44,437 nt of DNA from Chlorobiota bacterium (GCA_022616535.1 JAKEEM010000014.1:1-44437), one strand, 5' to 3'; positions 8,420-17,289 are shown, counted from the stretch's first letter. Made by a program: numbers and translations. Notes: generated from the letters alone by a model not told the origin.

Positions 8420-9457
8420 ATGGATTTATCTCACTTTACCCAAAAAGCGTATTATACTGCACTTCAAAATCTTCATATTAAACATTTTGGCAAACCGGTG
8501 GAATCGTTTGAACAGTTAAAGTCACACGGTTCGGACAGGTTTATCGTCAGGCTTAAATCAGCAGGCGGAAGTTCATGTATTGGCATTGTAAATCAAAAAA
8601 CAGACGAAAACAAAGCACTGATTAGCTTTGGAAAAACATTTAAAGCTCATGCACTGAACGTGCCTGAAATATTTATAGTAAACAAAGACGAGGTCTCTTA
8701 TTTAATGGAAGATTTGGGCGATGAAACACTTTTAAATAAAATCGAAAAAAGCAATAGTTTCGAAGATTCATTAAAATCACTTTACAAAGAAGCTATTGAA
8801 AATTTGACAAAATTTCAAATCATTGCAGGCGGGGATATTGATTATTCGCTATGCTACCAGTTTAATGAGTTCGGTGAAGAAAACATAGATTATGATAATA
8901 ACTATTTTAAAGAAAGATATTTAAAAGTGTTTTACAAAAACGGACTTGATGAAATTCAGCTCAATAAAGATTTGGAATTTTTGAAGAACAAAGTCTTAGA
9001 GCTTCAAAGAGATTTTTTTTTATACAGGGATTTTCAGTCACGCAATATTATGATTAAAGAAGATAAATTATATTTTATTGACTTTCAGTCGGGAAGACGC
9101 GGAGCTCTGCTGTATGACCTGGCATCATTATTATATGATGCAAAAGCAAATATCCCTCAGCAATTCAGGGAAGAGTTTCTTGAATATTATTTAACATTAG
9201 CGAAAAACCTAATTTCTGTTGAAGAAAATAAATACCTGCACTATTTCTGGTATTTTGCCCTAATCAGAATTCTGCAGGCACTCGGAGCATACGGGTATCT
9301 TTCCTCTGTAAAAGGGAAAAAAGAGTTTTTGGAGAGTATTCCATACGCCGTTAATAACATCAATTTTATTCTCACAAACCGCATTCGGCAAAATGAGCTT
9401 ACTTATTTAAAAAAAATATTTGAAACTTTAAAAGAAAACATAAATGACAAAGCATAA
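8420..9457 (+). CDS. APH-fold phosphotransferase, likely sugar kinase (AmgK-like)
   Basis: This 345-residue protein has the aminoglycoside-phosphotransferase/choline-kinase fold. The kinase signatures are LYRDFQSRNIM (Brenner motif with the catalytic Asp and Asn) and YFIDFQSGRRG (the metal-binding DFQ), followed by LYDLASLLYDA. This particular form is that of AmgK-like kinases, which phosphorylate the anomeric hydroxyl of MurNAc/GlcNAc during cell-wall recycling, rather than of antibiotic-resistance enzymes. In other bacteria such kinases often pair with a nucleotidyltransferase (MurU), which is not seen here. It starts 1 base after the M1 peptidase stop and overlaps the next gene by 14 bases, so it is translated from the same message. 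The substrate assignment is inference. Confidence 0.8.
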   Translation: MDLSHFTQKAYYTALQNLHIKHFGKPVESFEQLKSHGSDRFIVRLKSAGGSSCIGIVNQKTDENKALISFGKTFKAHALNVPEIFIVNKDEVSYLMEDLGDETLLNKIEKSNSFEDSLKSLYKEAIENLTKFQIIAGGDIDYSLCYQFNEFGEENIDYDNNYFKERYLKVFYKNGLDEIQLNKDLEFLKNKVLELQRDFFLYRDFQSRNIMIKEDKLYFIDFQSGRRGALLYDLASLLYDAKANIPQQFREEFLEYYLTLAKNLISVEENKYLHYFWYFALIRILQALGAYGYLSSVKGKKEFLESIPYAVNNINFILTNRIRQNELTYLKKIFETLKENINDKA

Positions 9458-10256
9458 TATAAGAGGGCTTAACGTTATTGAATTCGGGGAAAATAACTCG
9501 CAAACTGTTATTTTTATTCACGCATTTCCGCTTTGCAACAGAATGTGGGATAAACAGGCTGAGGCCCTCCAGAATGATTACAGGGTTATAATTTATGACT
9601 TAAGGAGCTTCGGATACAGTGAGCTTGGAGACGGTCATTTTACAATTGATACTCACGTAAGCGATTTAGTTTCAATTATAGATTCGCTCAAAATCGAAAA
9701 ACCAGTAATTTGCGGTCTTTCAATGGGCGGATATATTGCACTCAGAGCATTGGAGCTATACCAAAGTAAATTCAAGGGCGCAATCCTTGCAGATACTAAA
9801 TCCGAAGCGGATAACAACCCCGCACGCATAAAGCGGGCTGAGCAGATTCAGCAAATTAAATCCGGCGGAAGAGAGCAGTTTACCGAAGGTTTCATTAAGG
9901 GTGCACTGAGTGAAGCAAATTTTAATGAAAAACCAGAGCTTGTTGAATTTTTGAAGAAAATGGTGGGCTGGCAGAAAAACGAAGCTATAACAGGAGCCCT
10001 TTTAACTCTGGCTGCAAGAACCGATACTACTGAATTTTTGGAAAGACTGGATTTACCCGTATTAATTATTGTCGGAAAAGACGATAAGCTCACTCCGCCG
10101 GAGTTTTCAAAAATAATTTACGGCAAAACGAAAAACTCGGATTTAAAGATAATTTCGAATTCAGGGCATTTCCCCAATATGGAAAATCAAGAAGAGTTTA
10201 ATAAGGAAGTGCTTGAATTTTTAAATGAAGTGAATAAACCGCCTAAAGGGCAGTAA
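9444..10256 (+). CDS. Alpha/beta hydrolase
   Basis: A 270-residue single-domain alpha/beta hydrolase. Visible are the oxyanion motif HAFPLCNRMW, the nucleophile elbow GLSMGG, the acid in IIVGKDDKLTP and the catalytic histidine in NSGHFPNMENQEEFN. The cap region is short. The architecture resembles 3-oxoadipate enol-lactonase and related esterases, but no catabolic neighbours support that reaction. It overlaps the kinase gene by 14 bases (ATG inside the AAATGACAAAGCATAA end of that gene), so translational coupling is likely. A hairpin with a T run follows at 10278-10297. There is no signal peptide, so it is probably cytoplasmic. Confidence 0.88.
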   Translation: MTKHNIRGLNVIEFGENNSQTVIFIHAFPLCNRMWDKQAEALQNDYRVIIYDLRSFGYSELGDGHFTIDTHVSDLVSIIDSLKIEKPVICGLSMGGYIALRALELYQSKFKGAILADTKSEADNNPARIKRAEQIQQIKSGGREQFTEGFIKGALSEANFNEKPELVEFLKKMVGWQKNEAITGALLTLAARTDTTEFLERLDLPVLIIVGKDDKLTPPEFSKIIYGKTKNSDLKIISNSGHFPNMENQEEFNKEVLEFLNEVNKPPKGQ

Positions 10257-10277
10257 AAAAACTCTATAGACTTGAAC

Positions 10278-10297
10278 AAGGGGTTGCAACCCTTTTT
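10278..10297 (+). terminator. Rho-independent terminator after the hydrolase gene
   Basis: AAGGGGT-TGCA-ACCCTTT forms a 7-bp stem (one G-U pair) with a 4-base loop and is followed by more T residues. It lies in the 53-base gap between two convergent genes. Confidence 0.6.
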
Positions 10298-10309
10298 CAA
10301 AGATATACT

Positions 10310-11281
10310 TCAAACAGCTACATGAATTTTCTTTTTTATTTCCTTAAGCATAATCTCAGTCATTGATTTAAGGTCATATTTATGGCTCCATCCCCAGTCG
10401 TTCCTTGCTGCGGAATCGTCAATTGTTTGAGGCCAGGATTCCGCGATATTCTGCCTGAAATCAAGCTTGTAGGCCATCGAAAAATCAGGAATATGTTTTT
10501 TTATCTCGTTTGAAAGTGCTTTTGGACTGAAGCTTACTGCACTCATATTATAGCTTGAGCGGATTTTAACTCTGCGCGAATCCGCTTCCATCAGCTCAAT
10601 TGTCCCTTTAATTGCATCGGGCATAAACATCATTGGCAATACGGTATCTTCATTCAGAAAGCACTCATACTTTGAGTTCTTAACCGCCTCATAAAATATT
10701 TCAACAGCGTAATCCGTTGTTCCACCGCCCGCTTCGGTTTTATAGCTGATTAGTCCCGGGTAACGAAGGCTTCGAACATCAACACCATACTTATTAAAAT
10801 AGTATTCGCACCACCTTTCACCGGCAAGCTTGCTGATGCCGTATACCGTGCTCGGCTCCATTATTGTTAACTGGGGGGTGTTTTGTTTGGGAGTTGTGGG
10901 ACCAAAGACGGCAATTGAGCTTGGCCAGAATACTTTTTTTACAACGCCGTCTTTTGCTAAGTTAAGAATATTAAGCAGACCCGTCATATTCAAATCCCAC
11001 GCCTTTAAAGGGTTTTTTTCTGCATTACCCGAAAGCATTGCTGCAAGATGATATATTTGCCCGATTTCATTCTCAATTACAATTTCTTTTAGCGGCTTTC
11101 CGTCCATTGCATCCAGAACCTCAAATTTCCCTCCGCTCATTACGTCTTCACAGGCATTTTTAATATCGCTTGCAATCACATTGTTGTTGCCAAACCTGTT
11201 TCTTAATTCAACAGTCAGCTCAGACCCAATTTGTCCCGCTGCGCCGATAACTAATATTTTATTCATCTTTGTTTTTATCAT
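10310..11281 (-). CDS. L-threonine 3-dehydrogenase-like SDR/epimerase
   Basis: An extended short-chain dehydrogenase of 323 residues. The Rossmann motif is VIGAAGQIGSEL, and the active-site pair is YGISK after the serine of WPSSIAVFG. GGGTTDYAVEIFYEA and LPMMFMPDAI are characteristic of the epimerase-type threonine dehydrogenases of Bacteroidota and archaea, which oxidise threonine to 2-amino-3-oxobutyrate with NAD+. That product is normally cleaved by Kbl to glycine and acetyl-CoA; no kbl is in the window. The annotated ATG at 11281 gives MIKTKMNK; the second ATG at 11266 sits nearer the Rossmann strand and is equally plausible. It lies downstream of the DUF35/thiolase/HMG-CoA synthase genes, with 136 bases between, so shared transcription is uncertain. 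Confidence 0.82.
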   Translation of the reverse strand: MIKTKMNKILVIGAAGQIGSELTVELRNRFGNNNVIASDIKNACEDVMSGGKFEVLDAMDGKPLKEIVIENEIGQIYHLAAMLSGNAEKNPLKAWDLNMTGLLNILNLAKDGVVKKVFWPSSIAVFGPTTPKQNTPQLTIMEPSTVYGISKLAGERWCEYYFNKYGVDVRSLRYPGLISYKTEAGGGTTDYAVEIFYEAVKNSKYECFLNEDTVLPMMFMPDAIKGTIELMEADSRRVKIRSSYNMSAVSFSPKALSNEIKKHIPDFSMAYKLDFRQNIAESWPQTIDDSAARNDWGWSHKYDLKSMTEIMLKEIKKKIHVAV

Positions 11282-11417
11282 TTAAATCTTTGCAACCTTA
11301 TGATTTTTCTGCAGCATCGAAATGAAATTCCCTTTAAGCCACAAAATAATAAATTTTCCCGCGGGGTGTACATTTTAAAATAAAGGTTTCTCAGGGTGCC
11401 CGTCCCAATATTTAATT

Positions 11418-11807
11418 CTATACCAGCACAGCCTTATACCCGTACTTAATAACACCTGCGTGTCCGTCCTGCTGAATCTTTCTGAATTCAAGCTTAACCT
11501 TGCCTCCGATTTTTATATCCTTAGGGTCTGCATCGGCTATTTGAGCCGTTATCCTTACTTCATCTCCAAGCTCGATAATTCCCACATTATACGGCACCTG
11601 GTCCGAAAATTCAGTCGGGCCGACTTCAATAGTAGTAAAGCTGACAATTTTGCCCGTATCCTTAAGCCTATAATCTTCGAATTTTCTGCTCCCGCATTCG
11701 GGGCAAACAAGACGGTGGGGAAATGCTATATAACCGCAATTAGAGCACTTCCCTGCCTCAAGCCGATACCTTCTTGGAATTTCCCTCCAATATCTTGCTA
11801 CAGACAT
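11418..11807 (-). CDS. DUF35 Zn-ribbon/OB-fold acyl-CoA-binding protein
   Basis: A 129-residue protein with a rubredoxin-like zinc ribbon (Cys21, Cys24, Cys35 and Cys38 in CSNCGY and VCPECGS) followed by an OB-fold from about residue 45. In archaea such DUF35 proteins bridge acetoacetyl-CoA thiolase and HMG-CoA synthase and share a fused CoA site, so the intermediate passes between the enzymes. Its start ATG at 11807 directly adjoins the thiolase stop at 11808, and HMG-CoA synthase lies just upstream, the same order as in archaeal operons. The role as the bridging subunit is inference from that context. DUF35 proteins also partner thiolase-like enzymes in steroid and acyl-CoA metabolism. Confidence 0.9.
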   Translation of the reverse strand: MSVARYWREIPRRYRLEAGKCSNCGYIAFPHRLVCPECGSRKFEDYRLKDTGKIVSFTTIEVGPTEFSDQVPYNVGIIELGDEVRITAQIADADPKDIKIGGKVKLEFRKIQQDGHAGVIKYGYKAVLV

Positions 11808-12968
11808 TTATTCTTCTCCTTTCAAAATGTGAATAATAGAACTTCCGCCCGAGCCGCCCATGTTTTGTGTTAACCCTGTTTTTGCATTTTCAACCTGTCG
11901 TTCTTTTGCATTGCCTCGGAGCTGTTCGACAATCTCGATTACCTGAGCAACGCCTGTTGCTCCTACGGGATGGCCCTTGGATTTTAATCCGCCGCTAGGA
12001 TTAATAGGGATTTGCCCGCCTATCTGTGTTCTGCCGTCACTTACTGCGCACCCGCCTTCTCCTTTTTCAAAGAAGCCAACATCTTCGGATGCTACGATTT
12101 CAGCAATTGTAAAACAATCATGAACTTCCGCAACGTCTATATCCGACGGCTTGACGCCAGACATCTTGTATGCATCCTGAGCCGCCTTAACGGTTGAATT
12201 AAGTGTTGTAAGGTCTTTCCTGTTATGAAGGGCAATCGTATCGGAGGCATGTCCGATTCCTAAAATCCTCACAGGCATTTTTTTCGAAATCCTTTTAGCA
12301 GTTTCAAGGTCGCACAATATCATTGCCGCTGCCCCATCTGTAATGGGCGAGCAGTCAAGAATCCTTAACGGGCTTGCAACCATCACTGAATTCAGAACAT
12401 CTTCTCTTGAAATTTTCATCTGGAACTGTGCATTAGGATTATGCAGTCCATTACTGTGATTTTTCACGGCAACATCGGCAAGATGTTCCCGTTTTGTGCC
12501 GTATTTATCCATATGCGCCCGTGCAATCATTGCATAAAGTCCGGGGAAAGTAATACCGTTATAAACTTCATATTCCTGGTCTGCAGCCGTTGCAAGCGCT
12601 GCGGTAGCCCCGCCGCCATCCACATCGGTCATCTTTTCAACACCGCCAACAAGAACAATATCGCTCATTCCTGATGCAACTTCCAAAAATCCCATTTTTA
12701 CAGCCAAACCGCCGGAAGCGCAGGCGGATTCAACCCTTGCAGCCGGAATATGCTTTTGACCAAGGTAATCTGCCATTATCGAGCCGATATGTTCCTGTCC
12801 CGTGAACAGTCCGCCTGACATACAACCAATGTACATCGAATCTATTCTCTCAACTCCGGCGTCATCAATTGAATTAAGCGCCGCCTCGACAAATATATCA
12901 CGAAAGGACTTTTTCCAAAGCTCCCCCCATTTCATCAAGCCGACACCGATTATTGCTACTTCTCTCAT
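11808..12968 (-). CDS. Thiolase of the archaeal/SCP2 type (acetyl-CoA acetyltransferase)
   Basis: The 386-residue protein has the thiolase fold with nucleophile Cys83 (SACASGG), His283 in EVHDCF and His333 in [10 protein letters not shown]. The HDCF form, and GGSGGSS near the C-terminus in place of the usual CxG motif, place it with SCP2-like and archaeal thiolases rather than classic PhaA/FadA enzymes. The expected reaction is condensation of two acetyl-CoA to acetoacetyl-CoA, or its reverse. It lies between the genes for HMG-CoA synthase and the DUF35 protein, 84 and 0 bases away. In the archaeal complex these three proteins act together, which overcomes the unfavourable condensation. The gap upstream carries a heptamer-periodic tract. 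Confidence 0.9.
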   Translation of the reverse strand: MREVAIIGVGLMKWGELWKKSFRDIFVEAALNSIDDAGVERIDSMYIGCMSGGLFTGQEHIGSIMADYLGQKHIPAARVESACASGGLAVKMGFLEVASGMSDIVLVGGVEKMTDVDGGGATAALATAADQEYEVYNGITFPGLYAMIARAHMDKYGTKREHLADVAVKNHSNGLHNPNAQFQMKISREDVLNSVMVASPLRILDCSPITDGAAAMILCDLETAKRISKKMPVRILGIGHASDTIALHNRKDLTTLNSTVKAAQDAYKMSGVKPSDIDVAEVHDCFTIAEIVASEDVGFFEKGEGGCAVSDGRTQIGGQIPINPSGGLKSKGHPVGATGVAQVIEIVEQLRGNAKERQVENAKTGLTQNMGGSGGSSIIHILKGEE

Positions 12969-13002
12969 TTTTCTGTTATTAAAATTTTAAAAATCGCGTT
13001 TA

Positions 13003-13045
13003 TTTACTTTGCTTTTTTTTACTTTTGCCTTTTCACTTTTTCACT
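13003..13045. repeat. AT-rich heptamer tract 2 (between HMG-CoA synthase and thiolase)
   Basis: Heptamers TTTACTT (13003-13009), then in one phase TTTACTT, TTGCCTT, TTCACTT and TTTCACT (13018-13045). The tract ends 8 bases past the HMG-CoA synthase stop, inside the presumed operon. Confidence 0.6.
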
Positions 13046-13052
13046 GCTTTTA

Positions 13053-14111
13053 TCATTCTGCTTTAAGAATCTTTCCTCTATACTTCGTATAAGTCCCGTA
13101 GTCCAGATATATCCTGTTATTTTCAAGCTGGTATCTTGTGTGCGGTGCAAGATTCTGAACTTCAGGAAGTTTATCGGTAACTTTGAATATAAAACCATCA
13201 CTTCCTGAACCGGAGCCGTAAGACACCATAAAAATCAAGTCTCCGGGTTTTGCAACATCCAGAATAGCAGTTAATCCAATAGGAGAAGCGCCGGAGTATG
13301 TATTCCCAAGCAGCGGAACAAGCCAGCCCTGCTTTATCTGCTCAAACGAAAATCCAAGCATTTTTGCCGCACGTTTGGGAAATTTCCCGTTTGGCTGATG
13401 AAATACCGCCCACTGGAAATCAGACGGATTCATTCCGGATTTTTCAAGAATTTTTTTACCGCATCCGATAGTGTGTTTAAAGTATGCAGGTTCGCCGGTA
13501 AATCTTCCGCCGTGCCTCGGGTAGTGCATATACTCGCGCCTCCAGAAATCCGGAGTATCGGTCATATAGGAGTGTGTGTAGAGACACTCGGCAAGCAGAT
13601 TATCCTTTCCGAAAATAAATGATGCCGAACCTGCTGCAGTTGTATATTCAAGCGCATCGCCAGGCGCACCCTGTGACGTATCGCCGCCTATGCCGATAGC
13701 GTATTTCATCTCTCCCGCTTTTATCAGACTCATCGATACAAACATTGCCTCTGAGCCGGCTTTACATGCAAACTCATAATCGGCACAGTGAATATCAGGT
13801 GTAGCCATTATGGCTTCGGCAACAATTGTGCCGGAGGGCTTAACGGCATATGGATGGCTTTCCGAGCCAATGTAAATGGCTCCGATTTCCTGGGGGTCTA
13901 TTTTCGCGCGCTTTAAAGCATATTTTGTCGCCTCAACGCTCATCGATATCGTATCCTGGTCAGGTCCCGGAACAGATTTTTCCAGAACGTCAAGTCCTTT
14001 CTTATAACTGTTGGCATCGGCTCCCCATACCTTGGCGATTTCTTCTACACGAATGCGGTAGCGCGGTATATAAGCACCGTAACCGACTATCCCTGCTTTA
14101 TTGTTATCCAT
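13053..14111 (-). CDS. Hydroxymethylglutaryl-CoA synthase, archaeal type
   Basis: HMG-CoA synthase condenses acetyl-CoA with acetoacetyl-CoA. This 352-residue protein is of the short archaeal type. The three catalytic residues are visible: Glu84 in IGSESHPYA, Cys116 in FACKAGSEA and His238 in FHQPNGKFPKR. The C-terminus has GSGSGSDGF, which closes the CoA site. The first ATG (14111) precedes AGIVGYGAYIPRYR directly and fits the family. Thiolase and DUF35 genes follow at once. In archaea and some bacteria the product feeds the mevalonate pathway. Here ispE of the MEP pathway lies at 28121-28981, so another fate such as leucine/terpene catabolism run in reverse or ketone-body formation should be considered; that is inference. 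Confidence 0.92.
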   Translation of the reverse strand: MDNNKAGIVGYGAYIPRYRIRVEEIAKVWGADANSYKKGLDVLEKSVPGPDQDTISMSVEATKYALKRAKIDPQEIGAIYIGSESHPYAVKPSGTIVAEAIMATPDIHCADYEFACKAGSEAMFVSMSLIKAGEMKYAIGIGGDTSQGAPGDALEYTTAAGSASFIFGKDNLLAECLYTHSYMTDTPDFWRREYMHYPRHGGRFTGEPAYFKHTIGCGKKILEKSGMNPSDFQWAVFHQPNGKFPKRAAKMLGFSFEQIKQGWLVPLLGNTYSGASPIGLTAILDVAKPGDLIFMVSYGSGSGSDGFIFKVTDKLPEVQNLAPHTRYQLENNRIYLDYGTYTKYRGKILKAE

Positions 14112-14240
14112 ATTTATAGAAATTAATTGTTAAAAGATTTATTGCATTAAGAGGTAAAAATAGTTATTAATGTAAATGTATTCAATGAAGAAGTAAAAAT
14201 ATGATTTTTACGTATTCTTTTATAGTTTTCGCCTAAAGTT

Positions 14241-15605
14241 CTAAATACTCTCTACAATTACTTCCGGCTGGACTCGGTCTTTCGGCATCAGTGCGGGCCA
14301 GTATGCCACAACATCAGACGGCTTGGGTCTGCCGCCTGCAAAGCCCGTAACTCCCGGAGGTCCTGTCAAAATCATCGGTGCTATTTCTTTTGCAAAGCGT
14401 TCAATAACCGATTTTTCCTTAGCTCTGACTCCAATTCTTAGAACAACCTCGTTAAGGTCCGAACCATTTTTTGCAATTGGTCCGTGGCATGAATTATAAC
14501 CAAGATACTCGGTTCGTATCTCGCTGAAATCAAGTCCAAGCTCATTTAACCTTGTCCTAATAATCTTATCAGCCGCTTGTGCACGCTTCAAAGCTTCGGG
14601 AGCAGAATATGTAAGCTGGCTGAATGCCTTATAACCATCATTGAAAGACATAGATACTTTATAGAACTCCGTAGATGGTTTTCCTTTAACATTAAAAACC
14701 CTGACTTTGTCTTTACCTGTTTGTTCAAGCTTAACTGATGTAAAGTCAGCAATACAATCTGGTGTAATATATTCGTTCGGGTCGCCAATCTCATATACAA
14801 GCTGTTCGCTAACGGTTTCCACGGTAACCGTTCCGCCGGTGTTCTCGTGTTTTGTAATAAAAATATTGCCGTCCGGATAAGCCTCAACAATTGGAAAACC
14901 AATATGCTCCATATCCGGCACTGATTCCCAATCACCGAGGAAATTCCCGCCCGAAGCCTGGGCGCCGCATTCTATAATATGTCCTGCAATTGTGCCTGCA
15001 GCCATTTTATCCCAATCGGATATATCCCACCCGAATTCATAAATCATCGGGGCAAGAGTTAAACCCGTATCGGTAACACGGCCTGTAATAACAATATCCG
15101 CGCCTTCTCTTAATGCTTTAACTACAGGTTCAGCGCCGAAATAAACATTTGCGCTTATAAACTTCCTGTGCTTTCTGTCTATGATTTCGCCGGTCTCAAG
15201 GTTTTGAAAAGTGAGCCCGTTGTTTATGAAACCATCAAGCCGGTTTAGTATATCATCTCCCATTACAACTCCTATCCTGAGGTTTTTCACACCGAGTTCG
15301 CTCGCGATGAGGAAAATCTCGTCCCTGCAGGCAAGCGGATTTACTCCCCCGCCGTTTGTAATTACTTTAAATCTTTTTTCTTCAATAATCGGAAGAAGCT
15401 TTTTCATTAACGGCGGGATATCACGCGCGTATCCGTATAAGGGATTAGCCATCTTTTGCCTTTGAAGAATCGACATGGTGACCTCGGCGAGATAATCCAT
15501 CATAAGGTAATCTATATGTCCTTTTGTTGCCTGATGGAGAGGTGCGTCGATTAAATCACCCCAAAACCCCTGCCCTGAGGCAATTTTTATTACTTCTTTC
15601 ATCAA
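14241..15605 (-). CDS. AtuA-family (DUF1446) protein
   Basis: A member of the acyclic terpene utilisation AtuA family. Visible are the N-terminal ASGQGFWGD, the glycine-rich TNGGGVNPLACRDE, ADIVITGRVTDTGL, CGAQASGGNFLGDW and the C-terminal GPPGVTGFAGGRPKPS. The named founder is needed for citronellol/geraniol breakdown in Pseudomonas, but the biochemical activity of the family is not established. At 454 residues it has the length of the single-domain members without the carboxylase-like extension. The listed start at 15605 is a TTG; the ATG at 15602 directly after it is the better choice. It lies 129 bases upstream of HMG-CoA synthase on the same strand. A TAAATTTG box at 15634-15627 may be its promoter. 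No AtuC/AtuF-type acyl-CoA carboxylase gene is in the window. Confidence 0.88.
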   Translation of the reverse strand: MMKEVIKIASGQGFWGDLIDAPLHQATKGHIDYLMMDYLAEVTMSILQRQKMANPLYGYARDIPPLMKKLLPIIEEKRFKVITNGGGVNPLACRDEIFLIASELGVKNLRIGVVMGDDILNRLDGFINNGLTFQNLETGEIIDRKHRKFISANVYFGAEPVVKALREGADIVITGRVTDTGLTLAPMIYEFGWDISDWDKMAAGTIAGHIIECGAQASGGNFLGDWESVPDMEHIGFPIVEAYPDGNIFITKHENTGGTVTVETVSEQLVYEIGDPNEYITPDCIADFTSVKLEQTGKDKVRVFNVKGKPSTEFYKVSMSFNDGYKAFSQLTYSAPEALKRAQAADKIIRTRLNELGLDFSEIRTEYLGYNSCHGPIAKNGSDLNEVVLRIGVRAKEKSVIERFAKEIAPMILTGPPGVTGFAGGRPKPSDVVAYWPALMPKDRVQPEVIVESI

Positions 15606-15654
15606 TAGTAAGTTATAATAATATTACAAATTTACTTAAAACTGGTGATATATA

Positions 15655-15691
15655 AAATAAAAAACCCTGTCCGCTTAAATTGGACAGGGTT
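15655..15691 (-). terminator. Rho-independent terminator after the secreted propeller gene
   Basis: AACCCTGTCC (15663-15672) and GGACAGGGTT (15682-15691) form a perfect 10-bp stem with a 9-base loop. On the minus strand the stem is followed by a T-rich tail, so it ends transcription of the gene at 15715-17157 before the AtuA-family gene. Confidence 0.85.
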
Positions 15692-15714
15692 GAGGGCAAG
15701 TTGAAGCAAAAAAG

Positions 15715-17157
15715 CTATTTAACCAGAATCATTTTCTTAGTATCCGTATAACCTGTACTGAGCGGAGTCGAAACATCACCTGCAGTGATGCTATAGAAAT
15801 AAACCCCGCTTGATAATCCCACAGCATTAAATGTAACCTGGTAGTATCCTGCCGATTTTTGCTCACTCACCAGAGTTTTTACATTCCTTCCTGAAACATC
15901 ATATACAGTAATAGTAACATAAGATGATTTCGGAACCGCAAAATCAATCACAGTAACGGGGTTAAACGGATTTGGATAATTCTGCGAAATATTGAATTCT
16001 TTTGGAATACCTGAATTCGGGTCGTTAATACCGACCGGAGGCCATGAGTATTCATAAACCCCCACATTTGCAACAGGAAGCGAAACACCTGCATATATGG
16101 TGCTGTCACCTGAGGTTCTGAATCCGAGAGCCCTGACAGAAAAAGTATTCAGCAAAACACCATTATTGAAGTCAACCCATGTCGCTCCGCCATTAGTAGT
16201 TCTGTAAACACCACGCGTATTTGCCCCACCGCCGTCAAAGCCAACGAAGAACTCATTTGTTGTTCCTGGTCTGATAATTCCTGCCCTGATTAAAGTGCCC
16301 ACAGTCCCCGGCAAATTTCCGTGTATCCTTGACCATGAGCCCGCTCCGTTTGTTGTCAGGTATGCTCCGCCGTTAGTCGTATTCATAAATAACCCTGCAA
16401 ACACTCTTGAAGTATCTGTTGGGACTATACTTAAAGTTCTTACAGGGTTTATTTCAGTCGTTGCGGTTGGCAGCCCGTTGCTCGCATCGGTCCATAGAGC
16501 TCCGCCGTTTACGCTTTTGTAAATTTTCGAAGGACCCATCGAGGTCGGTACGTCAAACGAAGTACCGCAATATAACACATTCGGGTTTAAAGGATTTATA
16601 GCAATTGAAAGCATATTCTTTATAGCTCCAATGCCTGTTGTTATCGGAGTCCAAAGTACACCTCCATTTGAGGTTTTGTATATGCCGTTTGCAGAATTGG
16701 TCAACCCGTCAAAAACAGCTATATATGCTATATCAGCATTAACAGGATCGATTACAACTGTCTGAATATTGATAGCTGTCTCTGTAATACCAGTCACTAC
16801 TCTTGTCCAAGATGTTCCCCCGTTGGTTGACCTGTATACACCGGGGTTCGTTCCGGTATTCGTCGACCCGCACATAACAACATTGGAATTCGATTGGCTC
16901 ACAGCAACGGATTGAAGAACCAAGTTATCCAAACCGGAATTCATTTGCACCCAATTCGCCCCGGCATTGGTGCTTTTCCAAATTCCCGTCGTATTACTCG
17001 CAGCATATATTATCTGCTGGTTCGACGGCTTTACTGCTATTCCCCAAATTGCACCCGAACCGCTTAATGACTGTGTCCAAATACTTGGGCCGTCGCTTTG
17101 ATACATAAAATGGATGAAGATTAAAGAAAGAAGAGTGATGAGTAAAATTTTTTTCAT
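15715..17157 (-). CDS. Secreted BNR/VPS10-type beta-propeller protein with T9SS sorting domain
   Basis: The 480-residue protein starts with a signal peptide (MKKILLITLLSLIFIHF). The body consists of repeats such as GIYKTSNGGVLWTPI, GVYRSTNGGTSWTRV and AYLTTNGAGSWSRI. These are Asp/Asn-box (BNR) units of sialidase- and sortilin-like propellers; the enzymatic residues of sialidases are not recognised. The C-terminus is a T9SS type A sorting domain (ISQNYPNPFNPVTVI, YDVSGRNVKTL, LSSGVYFYSI, KKMILVK). It is therefore exported to the cell surface or medium, with an unknown binding target. The ATG is preceded by AGGAGGGG, one of the few strong Shine-Dalgarno sequences here. A near-consensus promoter lies at 17259-17289 and a terminator follows the gene, so it is a single-gene unit. 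Confidence 0.9.
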   Translation of the reverse strand: MKKILLITLLSLIFIHFMYQSDGPSIWTQSLSGSGAIWGIAVKPSNQQIIYAASNTTGIWKSTNAGANWVQMNSGLDNLVLQSVAVSQSNSNVVMCGSTNTGTNPGVYRSTNGGTSWTRVVTGITETAINIQTVVIDPVNADIAYIAVFDGLTNSANGIYKTSNGGVLWTPITTGIGAIKNMLSIAINPLNPNVLYCGTSFDVPTSMGPSKIYKSVNGGALWTDASNGLPTATTEINPVRTLSIVPTDTSRVFAGLFMNTTNGGAYLTTNGAGSWSRIHGNLPGTVGTLIRAGIIRPGTTNEFFVGFDGGGANTRGVYRTTNGGATWVDFNNGVLLNTFSVRALGFRTSGDSTIYAGVSLPVANVGVYEYSWPPVGINDPNSGIPKEFNISQNYPNPFNPVTVIDFAVPKSSYVTITVYDVSGRNVKTLVSEQKSAGYYQVTFNAVGLSSGVYFYSITAGDVSTPLSTGYTDTKKMILVK

Positions 17158-17258
17158 TTTGCCCCTCCTGTATGATTTTGGTTGGTAAAATTTTTTTTCG
17201 GCTCCTATCCTGAGCTGCAGGCAGCCGATTTAAATAAAAACAGGAATGACAGGATTGT

Positions 17259-17289
17259 AAAATCTAATCTATTTCTTTTTAGAAGTCAA
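17259..17289 (-). promoter_or_regulatory. Possible promoter of the secreted propeller gene
   Basis: On the minus strand TTG (17289-17287) and TAGATTTT (17266-17259) are 20 bases apart. The second box differs from TAnnTTTG in one base. The spacing equals that of the stronger promoters at 2131-2161 and 41495-41525. It predicts a leader of about 95 bases containing the ribosome binding site. Confidence 0.3.

Noticed and set aside
10310-11281. UDP-glucose 4-epimerase assignment
   Set aside because: The fold is the same, but GGGTTDYAVEIFYEA and LPMMFMPDAI favour the threonine-dehydrogenase-like group.
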